Of a DNA stretch of 8,968 nt, positions 1 to 5,101 are shown piece after piece. Each line of letters opens with the position of its first letter. Position 1 is the stretch's first letter. The position numbers and the translations under genes were made by a program. The DNA comes from BM714 sp964484935 (lineage in GTDB: Bacteria; Bacillota; Clostridia; Peptostreptococcales; BM714), in the NCBI GenBank assembly GCA_964484935.1, contig CAZAFW010000058.1:1-8968 (forward strand), in the 5' to 3' direction. Under the pieces are notes generated by a model, which was not told where the DNA came from, ran no database searches, and saw only the letters and a list, made by a program, of their open reading frames with translations.

Positions 1-407
1 CGGCAGTAAAAAATCCGGAGATTGTTTCCGAGCTTGTTGAAAAAGTCGGAGCCGACAAAGTCCTTGTATCCATTGATGCGAAAAAAGGAATGGTTTGCAC
101 CGAAGGCTGGATGGAAACAAGCGAGCTCGAAGCGGCCGCATTTGCCGAGGACTTGGAGGCAAAAGGAGTCAAAACCATAGTTTACACGGACATAGCCAAA
201 GACGGGACCATGGTAGGCCCCAATTTCGATGAACTTTCAAAATTGCAGAAAGTAACCCGGATGGATATAATAGCCTCCGGAGGCATAGGTGACGTTGGAC
301 ATGTCAAGAAACTTGCCCGAATGGGGCTTTACGGCGCCATAACGGGCAAAGCATTGTATGAAGGCACGCTTCAACTGGAAGAAGCCCTGGAGGTGTCGAC
401 ATGTTGA
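1..407 (+). CDS. hisA: HisA, phosphoribosylformimino-5-aminoimidazole carboxamide ribotide isomerase (3' part)
   Basis: The 3' portion of hisA; the reading frame is open from base 3, so the true start lies before the window. HisA is a cytoplasmic (beta/alpha)8-barrel isomerase that converts ProFAR to PRFAR, the fourth step of histidine synthesis. About 134 residues are visible, roughly the C-terminal half of a usual 240-residue protein. Family marks are SIDAKKGMV, then YTDIAKDGTMVGPN, which carries the expected catalytic Asp of the second half-barrel, then the phosphate-binding IASGGIGD and ITGKALYEG. The stop codon lies inside the start of hisF (7-nt overlap, ATGTTGA), so translation of the two is probably coupled. 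The order hisA-hisF-hisIE is the usual distal end of a his operon. Identity is secure; only the 5' end is missing. Confidence 0.96.
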   Translation, partial: AVKNPEIVSELVEKVGADKVLVSIDAKKGMVCTEGWMETSELEAAAFAEDLEAKGVKTIVYTDIAKDGTMVGPNFDELSKLQKVTRMDIIASGGIGDVGHVKKLARMGLYGAITGKALYEGTLQLEEALEVSTC

Positions 408-1168
408 CAAAGAGAATAATACCTTGCCTGGATGTCAGAAACGGGCGGGTTGTAAAAGGCAGAAAATTCAAGGACGTTCAGGACGTTGAAGATCCAGTTT
501 CTCTTGCAAAATTCTACAGGAACGGCTTGGCGGACGAGCTTGTCTTTTACGACATAACGGCCTCCAACGAAAAACGGGATATATTCTTGAATGTGGTTGA
601 AAGAACCGCAGAGCAGATAAACATACCGTTTACAATCGGCGGAGGAATACGCACGGTCGAAGATTTCAACAAGGTCCTCAAGGCCGGAGCCGACAAAGTG
701 TCAGTCAATTCGGCGGCTGTCCTTCGCCCCGGCCTCATAAGGGAAGCCGCACTCAAATTCGGCAATCAATGCGTAGTCCTTTCGATGGACGTAAAATGGC
801 TGTCGGAAGGCAAATGGACAATTTACATCAACGGCGGAAGGGTGGACACCGGAATGGACGCGGTGGAATGGGCCAAAAGGGGAGTGGAGCTCGGAGCAGG
901 GGAAATATGCCTTAATGCCATAGACTCGGACGGAGTCAAGGAGGGCTACAGCATAGAGCTGACAAGGCTTGTGTCAGAAGCTGTAAACGTTCCGGTCATT
1001 GCATCGGGAGGCGCCGGAAAAAGGGAACATTTCCTCGAAGTGTTTGAAAAAGGCAAGGCCGATGCCGCATTGGCTGCTTCCGTATTTCATTACAAGGAAA
1101 TAAAAATAGATGAATTGAAAGAATATCTGGAAAACAATGGAGTTCCAATGAGGAGGCGGTTGAAATGA
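401..1168 (+). CDS. hisF: HisF, imidazole glycerol phosphate synthase cyclase subunit
   Basis: The cyclase/lyase subunit of IGP synthase. With the HisH glutaminase it turns PRFAR plus ammonia into imidazole glycerol phosphate and AICAR. The 255-residue length is normal. Both catalytic aspartates are present at the canonical numbers: Asp11 in IIPCLDVRNGRVVKG and Asp130 in VLSMDVK. Phosphate-binding loops are visible as TIGGGIRT (about residues 78-85) and VIASGGAGK (199-207), and the C-terminus ends in MRRRLK as in many Firmicutes. The ATG at 401 has GGAGG at 389-393 with 7-nt spacing. The gene overlaps hisA by 7 nt and hisIE by 4 nt (ATGA). HisH must be encoded upstream of the window. No anomalies seen. 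Confidence 0.97.
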   Translation: MLTKRIIPCLDVRNGRVVKGRKFKDVQDVEDPVSLAKFYRNGLADELVFYDITASNEKRDIFLNVVERTAEQINIPFTIGGGIRTVEDFNKVLKAGADKVSVNSAAVLRPGLIREAALKFGNQCVVLSMDVKWLSEGKWTIYINGGRVDTGMDAVEWAKRGVELGAGEICLNAIDSDGVKEGYSIELTRLVSEAVNVPVIASGGAGKREHFLEVFEKGKADAALAASVFHYKEIKIDELKEYLENNGVPMRRRLK

Positions 1169-1785
1169 ATATAGGGGTGGAATTGAAATTCGATGAAAAG
1201 GGGCTAATTCCGGCCGTCGTGCAGGACAATGCCACGGGGCAGGTCTTGATGGTTGCCTACATGAACGGGCAGTCGATAGAAAAAACGCTTGAAACCGGAA
1301 CAACCTGGTTTTACAGCAGAAGCAGAAAAAGGCTTTGGAACAAAGGGGAAACATCGGGAAATGTTCAAAAAGTAGTTTCCATAGATTATGACTGCGATGC
1401 AGACACCCTTTTGGTAAAGGTGGATCCGGCCGGTCCTGCTTGCCATACAGGAAACACCTCATGCTTTTACCGGAGGATTTACGAATCGGAATCCATTGAA
1501 AGCAAAGACGACATACTCGTAATGCTAGCAAGAGTAATCAAAGAAAGAAAGACAGGCGGAGATGAGAATTCCTATACAAGATACCTGTTCGACAAGGGAA
1601 TAGACAAGATACTCAAAAAAGTGGGCGAAGAGTCTGCCGAGGTTATCATAGCGGCCAAGAACGAAGGCACTGAGGAACTTGTATATGAAGCGGCGGATCT
1701 GATATATCATCTGATGGTTCTGCTGGAGGAGAAAAACACGAATATCGACGCGGTTAAAAAAGAACTTTCGGGAAGATTCAAATGA
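1165..1785 (+). CDS. hisIE: HisIE, bifunctional phosphoribosyl-AMP cyclohydrolase / phosphoribosyl-ATP pyrophosphatase
   Basis: A fusion enzyme for steps 2 and 3 of histidine synthesis. The N-terminal cyclohydrolase domain (about residues 1-110) has TGTTWFYSRSRKRLWNKGE, then the metal site DYDCDAD with Asp76, Asp78 and Asp80 for Mg and Cys77, Cys93 and Cys100 as expected Zn ligands. The C-terminal pyrophosphatase domain (about 115-206) is an all-alpha MazG-like unit with SYTRYLFDKGIDKILKKVGE, ESAEVIIAAKN and YEAADLIYHLMVLL, holding the acidic metal-binding residues. The 206-residue length is normal for the fused form. The start ATG is in a 4-nt ATGA overlap with hisF, preceded by GAGGCGG as ribosome binding site, and the stop overlaps ndk in the same way. 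The fusion is intact and unremarkable. Confidence 0.96.
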   Translation: MNIGVELKFDEKGLIPAVVQDNATGQVLMVAYMNGQSIEKTLETGTTWFYSRSRKRLWNKGETSGNVQKVVSIDYDCDADTLLVKVDPAGPACHTGNTSCFYRRIYESESIESKDDILVMLARVIKERKTGGDENSYTRYLFDKGIDKILKKVGEESAEVIIAAKNEGTEELVYEAADLIYHLMVLLEEKNTNIDAVKKELSGRFK

Positions 1786-2183
1786 TTGAAAAAACATTGG
1801 TTTTGATAAAACCTGACGCTTTTGCAAAAGGATTCGTCGGAAACATAATTTCCATTTACGAAAACAGCGGCCTTTCTTTTGAAAAGGCTAAAATCGTCGT
1901 ACCCTCCAAAGAACTGCTTGAAATGCACTACAAAGCCCACAAAGGCAAGCCTTTTTTCAATTCGCTGCTTGATTTCATGTCGAGCGGAAAAATAATGGCG
2001 CTTGTAGTTTCAGGGGATTCTGCCGTGCAAAGGGTCAGAAACATAAACGGTGCAACAAATCCAGATGATGCCGAGAAAGGAACCATAAGAAAAATCTATG
2101 GGATAAATATTGAAAAAAACGCAGTCCATGGATCGGAAGACCTCACTGCGGCAAAAGAGGAAATAGGCTTGTGGTTCGAGTAG
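1782..2183 (+). CDS. ndk: Nucleoside diphosphate kinase
   Basis: Transfers the gamma phosphate from ATP to nucleoside diphosphates through a phosphohistidine, balancing NTP and dNTP pools in the cytoplasm. The 133 residues match the short bacterial form. Seen motifs: TLVLIKPDA at the N-terminus (Lys10), HKGKPFFNSLLDFMSSG, VRNINGATNPDDAEKGTIRKIYG (nucleotide and phosphate contacts, Arg86 and Arg103), and the active-site NAVHGSE with catalytic His116. The usual last residue of that motif is Asp; Glu here is conservative. Its ATG overlaps the hisIE stop by 4 nt (ATGA), so it is translationally coupled to the his operon, an unusual neighbour. HisIE consumes phosphoribosyl-ATP, so both act on purine nucleotides, but no specific link is shown. 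Confidence 0.96.
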   Translation: MIEKTLVLIKPDAFAKGFVGNIISIYENSGLSFEKAKIVVPSKELLEMHYKAHKGKPFFNSLLDFMSSGKIMALVVSGDSAVQRVRNINGATNPDDAEKGTIRKIYGINIEKNAVHGSEDLTAAKEEIGLWFE

Positions 2184-2194
2184 AATATTGCAAT

Positions 2195-2209
2195 CCGACG
2201 GATTGTCGG
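2195..2209 (+). other. Short hairpin between ndk and the ECF S-component gene
   Basis: CCGAC (2195-2199) and GTCGG (2205-2209) form a 5-bp stem with a 5-nt loop, extendable by a T-G and an A-T pair to 2193-2211. There is no U-run after it, so it is not a convincing terminator. It may mark an RNA processing site or mean nothing. No conserved riboswitch core was recognised in the 79-nt gap. Confidence 0.3.
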
Positions 2210-2262
2210 GTAAAATGGAATCCGTGACTAACGATTTATCGGTTTTTGAAAGGAGATACAAT

Positions 2263-2772
2263 TTGAAAAAAACAAGACAAATGACTTATGCGGCGCTTTT
2301 TTTGGCGGTTTCTGTAATTTTGCCGTCCATTTTCCATATGAGCGGAATAGACGGCAGGATATTCTTGCCAATGCATCTTCCGATTCTCTTGTCTGGATTT
2401 TTTCTGTCTCCGCCAATGGCTTTCCTTATAGGATTTCTTGCACCTTTTTTGAATTCATTTGCAACCGGGATGCCAGTTCTTTTTCCGATAGCTGTAATAA
2501 TGTCGGTTGAACTGGGGATATATGGGCTTGTAACATCCATCATTTCAGGCAATAAAAGGCGGATGCCCATAGCTCCATTGATTGTAGCTATGGTTGCGGG
2601 AAGACTGGCAGCAGGACTAGTGGTGTATGTTTTGGCGCTTCTTTTCGGAGTGCAAATAAATCCTGTAATTTATTTGCAGGCGGCTGTTTTGACAGGAATA
2701 CCCGGTATTGCAATTCAACTGCTAATTATTCCTTTGCTTTTGAAATACCTTAAATACAATATCGACCTATAA
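2263..2772 (+). CDS. ECF transporter S component (substrate-binding membrane subunit), substrate unknown
   Basis: A 169-residue, strongly hydrophobic protein with about five to six membrane segments. It resembles substrate-binding (S) subunits of energy-coupling factor vitamin transporters, which work with a shared EcfT and two EcfA ATPases encoded elsewhere. Visible signs are a basic start (MKKTRQMTYAALFLAVSV) with an AxxxA motif (Ala11, Ala15) in the first helix, where S subunits contact EcfT, and the stretch DGRIFLPMHLPILLSGFFL followed by GFLAPFLNSFATGMPVLFP. The chosen start is TTG at 2263, because AAAGGAG at 2249-2255 lies 7 nt before it. An in-frame TTG at 2188 would add 25 polar residues without a ribosome binding site. 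It lies 79 nt after ndk and may be read from the same transcript. Substrate cannot be told; a folate, thiamine or other vitamin are all possible. Confidence 0.82.
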   Translation: MKKTRQMTYAALFLAVSVILPSIFHMSGIDGRIFLPMHLPILLSGFFLSPPMAFLIGFLAPFLNSFATGMPVLFPIAVIMSVELGIYGLVTSIISGNKRRMPIAPLIVAMVAGRLAAGLVVYVLALLFGVQINPVIYLQAAVLTGIPGIAIQLLIIPLLLKYLKYNIDL

Positions 2773-2804
2773 AAAATACTTTAAAATATTAATCAGTGCT
2801 TATA

Positions 2805-2854
2805 TGACCGGTTTTAATATTTATTCAAATATTAAGGCAAGGTTATTTTTTTTT
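2805..2854 (+). terminator. Probable Rho-independent terminator after the ECF S gene
   Basis: A perfect 9-bp AT stem, TTAATATTT (2814-2822) with AAATATTAA (2827-2835), has loop ATTC. It can extend through two T-G pairs and a small internal loop to TGACC/GGTTA (2805-2809 and 2841-2845). A run of nine T follows directly (2846-2854). The stem is weak in GC, so efficiency is uncertain, but it is well placed 30 nt after the stop. Confidence 0.6.
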
Positions 2855-2883
2855 GAATGCATTGTCAATCAAAAGAGTGAAAA

Positions 2884-2912
2884 TATAAATAGTTATGCAT
2901 TAACTATTTATA
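2884..2912. repeat. Long perfect palindrome, 12-bp arms
   Basis: TATAAATAGTTA (2884-2895) and TAACTATTTATA (2901-2912) are exact inverted copies around TGCAT. The size and symmetry suit an operator for a dimeric regulator or a cruciform-prone AT element. The low complexity of the region means chance cannot be excluded. Confidence 0.55.
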
Positions 2913-2939
2913 AAAACAATTAACTATTAATGAAACAAT
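2900..2939. repeat. Two imperfect 20-bp direct repeats containing TTAACTATT
   Basis: TTAACTATT begins at 2900 and again at 2920, exactly 20 bp apart (about two helical turns), and the remainder of each unit is A-rich and similar. The first copy also forms the right arm of the 2884-2912 palindrome. Two copies are far too few for a CRISPR array; repeated regulator sites are a better explanation. Confidence 0.45.
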
Positions 2940-2948
2940 AAATTGTTT
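2933..2948. repeat. 16-bp palindrome AAACAATAAATTGTTT
   Basis: AAACAAT and ATTGTTT are exact inverted 7-bp arms around AA. It directly follows the TTAACTATT repeats, making a tight run of symmetrical elements from 2884 to 2948. Possible operator; function unknown. Confidence 0.45.
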
Positions 2949-3047
2949 ACCTTTGCAATTGCCGAAAAATATATTTGTAACAATGTATACAAAAACCAAA
3001 ATACGTATAAATATTCATAAATCTGCATAACGGAAGGGGAACATAGT

Positions 3048-3142
3048 TATAATAATAACAAGCCGAAGAGCTTATTTCTGCTTGCGAGTTGCATCCAGAC
3101 AGTTTTAAACGGGGAGTGCCTAAGCTTATTGCCATTATTATA
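3048..3142 (+). other. Candidate structured RNA segment upstream of the symporter gene
   Basis: TATAATAAT (3048-3056) is exactly complementary to ATTATTATA (3134-3142). Just inside, AACAAGC (3057-3063) pairs with GCTTATT (3124-3130), with one C/A mismatch and a GCC bulge. The enclosed 60 nt are noticeably richer in G and C than the surroundings, including GCTTGCGAGTTGC and ACGGGGAGTGCC. A closed multi-branch RNA is possible, but no known riboswitch or T-box signature was recognised, and AT-rich arms can match by chance. Confidence 0.3.
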
Positions 3143-3227
3143 TGTTGAAAATATTGTATTATTATGCTAAGTTAAAATAGTAAATGCTTTAGATTCATAC
3201 GTTTTACATAATTGGAACAAAAACCAT

Positions 3228-3398
3228 ATGGAAAAAAATCGCTTAACCGATTTTTATGAATCCAAATTTTCAAAAAATTTAAAAAAAGAAGGAATAAGGC
3301 TCTTTGACAGAGAATATAGTAAGTTAATGGGTTCCAATCTATATTTTATGATAATTTGTCAAGACTATTCTATTTGTGTTGTCTTGATTGAATTATAA
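3228..3398 (+). CDS. Doubtful small ORF, 56 residues, unknown
   Basis: An ATG-to-TAA frame of 56 codons in the leader of the symporter gene. The predicted peptide starts MEKNRLTDFYESKF and continues with a Lys-rich middle and a hydrophobic tail ending in CVVLIEL. It is not recognised. Against it: only a weak GGAA about 12 nt before the ATG, A/T-driven residue content, a short inverted repeat over its first codons (AAAAATCG at 3234-3241 with CGATTTTT at 3248-3255), and a second inverted repeat covering its last codons. For it: an unbroken frame and a mix of charged and hydrophobic residues. It could be a decayed gene end or a chance frame in AT-rich DNA. Confidence 0.22.
   Translation: MEKNRLTDFYESKFSKNLKKEGIRLFDREYSKLMGSNLYFMIICQDYSICVVLIEL
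3359..3387 (+). promoter_or_regulatory. Inverted repeat TCAAGAC/GTCTTGA upstream of the symporter
   Basis: Perfect 7-bp arms at 3359-3365 and 3381-3387 are separated by 15 nt. A G-T pair and AATT on each flank can extend the symmetry. It sits about 50 bp before the symporter start, where an operator or leader hairpin would act. No U-run follows, so it is not a terminator. Confidence 0.4.
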
Positions 3399-3437
3399 AT
3401 TTATTTTCATCCAATATTTTAAAGGAGGGATTATTTA

Positions 3438-4847
3438 GTGGAAACTAAGCAAAGAGAAAATTGGGGGTCCAGAATTGGATTTCTAATGGCGGCGGCAGGT
3501 TCGGCAGTCGGCCTTGGAAATATTTGGAGATTCCCGTACATGACCGGTGAAAACGGTGGTGGCGCATTTATCATTATTTATCTATTTTTCGTGTTGGTTG
3601 TTGGTCTCAGCGTAATGGTTGCAGAATTTGCAGTCGGTAGAAGAACTCAGCAATCGGCAGTAGGAGCCTACAAAAGCATAAGCAACAAGTGGACATTCGC
3701 AGGTGTGCTCGGAGTTTTGAGTGGATTCTTCATCATGGGATTCTACCCTGTAGTCGGAGGATGGGCAATTGCCTACATCTTTAAGTCCTTTTCTGGACTT
3801 TTGGCTGCTCCTGAAGCCATAGGTGATGTGTTCGGAGGATTCATAACAAGCCCGACACAACCTATTATCTGGTTCCTTATTTTCTTGGCAATGAACACAC
3901 TAATTGTTGCAAAAGGAATCGCAGGCGGAATCGAAAAAGCCGGCAAAATTCTAATGCCTACTCTTTTCGTTCTTCTCATACTTATCGCAATGAGAAGCAT
4001 GACCCTTCCTGGCGCAGGCGCAGGACTGGAGTTCTTATTCAAACCTGACTTCTCGAAAGTGACGGGAGCAACCTTCCTTGCCGCTTTGGGACAGGCTTTC
4101 TTCTCGCTCAGCTTAGGTATGGGCTGTATGATAACTTATGGTTCTTATCTTAACAAGAGCGAGAATCTTCACAGCAACGCACTTATGGTTACACTCATGG
4201 ATACAGGTGTTGCTCTTCTTGCAGGCCTTGCAATATTCCCCGCTCTCTTCGCATTTGGAATGGAGCCTGCGGCAGGACCTGGACTCGTGTTCGTAGTTGT
4301 GCCTCAAATATTTGCGGCAATGGGTGGACTTGGAACTGTTTTCTCTGCAATATTCTTCATTGCACTTACTGTTGCAGCGCTTACATCTTCCGTATCACTT
4401 ATGGAAGTTGTTGTAGCATACATGATTGACTCAAGGGGAATGGAAAGAAAACCTGCAGTTTATTTGACATCCGCAATAATGGTTGTTACTGGCCTTCTTT
4501 CTTCACTTTCACTCGGAGTTATGAGTGGAGTAACATTCCTTGGAGTAGGAGCATTCGACTTCTTTGACATCCTCACAGACAAGATATTCCTCGCTATCGG
4601 CGGAATGATTCTTGCCATCTTCTGTGGATGGGTTCTCAAGAAGGAAGACCTCGAGGACGAACTTACAAACGGTGGAACAATCAAGTTTGGTCTTTTCAAC
4701 GTTTGGTATGCTTTAATCAAATATGTAATTCCGGTAGCTGTTGCTGTTGTTGCGGTATCAGGAATAATGGCAATAACTCAGACTAGTCTAATGATTTTCG
4801 GTGTTGGAATCATCGTAGTATTGGCTATCTTCTCTAAAAAACTTTAA
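3438..4847 (+). CDS. Sodium-dependent amino-acid symporter, NSS (SLC6/LeuT) family
   Basis: A 469-residue inner-membrane transporter with the LeuT fold that should take up an amino acid with Na+. Helix 1 holds the family signature AAAGSAVGLGNIWRFPYMTG with Arg31 and is broken in the middle for substrate and sodium. ENGGGAFIIIYL follows. Helix 6 carries GQAFFSLSLGMG (218-229), close to the Tyt1/MhsT bacterial subgroup, and helix 8 has TSSVSLMEV (316-324), the expected second sodium site. About 11 to 12 hydrophobic segments are visible. The start is GTG with AGGAGG at 3423-3428. It stands alone between an AT-rich leader and a strong terminator. Codons such as CTT, GCA and GGA are favoured compared with the his genes, which may reflect high expression. 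The substrate (aromatic, branched-chain or other) cannot be read from sequence alone. Confidence 0.94.
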   Translation: METKQRENWGSRIGFLMAAAGSAVGLGNIWRFPYMTGENGGGAFIIIYLFFVLVVGLSVMVAEFAVGRRTQQSAVGAYKSISNKWTFAGVLGVLSGFFIMGFYPVVGGWAIAYIFKSFSGLLAAPEAIGDVFGGFITSPTQPIIWFLIFLAMNTLIVAKGIAGGIEKAGKILMPTLFVLLILIAMRSMTLPGAGAGLEFLFKPDFSKVTGATFLAALGQAFFSLSLGMGCMITYGSYLNKSENLHSNALMVTLMDTGVALLAGLAIFPALFAFGMEPAAGPGLVFVVVPQIFAAMGGLGTVFSAIFFIALTVAALTSSVSLMEVVVAYMIDSRGMERKPAVYLTSAIMVVTGLLSSLSLGVMSGVTFLGVGAFDFFDILTDKIFLAIGGMILAIFCGWVLKKEDLEDELTNGGTIKFGLFNVWYALIKYVIPVAVAVVAVSGIMAITQTSLMIFGVGIIVVLAIFSKKL

Positions 4848-4857
4848 TAAACAAAAT

Positions 4858-4890
4858 AAAAGGTCCGGCATTCACATGCCGGACCTTTTT
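4858..4890 (+). terminator. Strong Rho-independent terminator after the symporter
   Basis: AGGTCCGGCAT (4861-4871) pairs perfectly with ATGCCGGACCT around TCAC. It is preceded by AAA and followed by TTTT, so the hairpin is bidirectional in form. It begins 10 nt after the stop codon. Confidence 0.95.
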
Positions 4891-4946
4891 CGTTTTATAC
4901 AAATCATTTCGAACTTTCTAATAAAAAATAATTTCCATTCTCCGCA

Positions 4947-4971
4947 GGACATGGGGACAGGGACCTCGTCC
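4947..4971. repeat. GGGAC-rich element, possible REP-like remnant
   Basis: GGAC occurs three times within 18 bp (4947, 4955, 4961) and GTCC closes at 4968-4971, giving a short imperfect inverted repeat inside otherwise AT-rich spacer. Short GGGGACAGG-type repeats of this kind occur scattered in many bacterial genomes, sometimes linked to REP-associated transposases. A single copy in the window cannot prove this. Confidence 0.3.
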
Positions 4972-5011
4972 ATAATCTTTTGCATTGATAAATAAATCCC
5001 GACTATAAGGC

Positions 5012-5040
5012 TTGACGGCTATGAATAAAATGCGTATAAT
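5012..5040 (+). promoter_or_regulatory. Sigma-70-type promoter for the selenoprotein-glutaredoxin unit
   Basis: TTGACG (5012-5017), a 17-bp spacer and a perfect TATAAT (5035-5040). Transcription should start near 5047, giving a leader of about 55 nt that contains the TACCCC/GGGGTA repeat. Confidence 0.85.
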
Positions 5041-5052
5041 ATAAAAATAATA

Positions 5053-5067
5053 TACCCCAAGGGGGTA
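5053..5067. promoter_or_regulatory. CsoR/CstR-like operator TACCCC-AAG-GGGGTA
   Basis: A 6-bp inverted repeat with a 3-bp centre, flanked by A/T, lying just after the predicted transcription start. C/G-tract repeats ending in TA are the known form of sites for the CsoR family (copper, persulfide and related sensors). A repressor bound here would block initiation or early elongation. The regulator itself is not in the window, and which signal it senses is unknown. The match is by eye only. Confidence 0.5.
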
Positions 5068-5073
5068 ATAAAC

Positions 5074-5083
5074 GGTTTAAACC
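5074..5083. promoter_or_regulatory. Perfect 10-bp palindrome GGTTTAAACC in the leader
   Basis: It lies between the C/G-tract repeat and the ribosome binding site (AAGGAG, 5087-5092). It could be a second protein site, but a 10-bp palindrome can arise by chance. Confidence 0.25.
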
Positions 5084-5101
5084 TAAAAGGAGAATGGTAT
5101 A

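Larger units (their letters stand above)
2773..3437. other. AT-rich intergenic region without a confident gene
   Basis: These 665 bp separate the ECF S gene from the sodium symporter gene and are far richer in A+T than the flanking genes. Contents that can be seen: the terminator-like hairpin at 2805-2854, a cluster of palindromes and a 20-bp direct repeat at 2884-2948, a relatively GC-rich patch within a segment closed by a long-range complementary pair (3048-3142), one weak 56-codon ORF (3228-3398), and an inverted repeat near the symporter start (3359-3387). No consensus promoter, known riboswitch core, T-box sequence or IS end was recognised. The symporter transcript probably starts somewhere here. 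Confidence 0.7.

Noticed and set aside
2900..2939. CRISPR array
   Set aside because: Only two imperfect 20-bp repeats with no spacers between them and no cas genes.
2947..3135. 62-residue ORF on the minus strand
   Set aside because: No ribosome binding site, low-complexity Tyr/Cys-rich content and no recognisable family; probably chance.
3001..3437. Known riboswitch or T-box before the symporter
   Set aside because: No T-box AGGGTGG sequence, glycine, lysine, SAM, TPP or cobalamin core could be found by eye.
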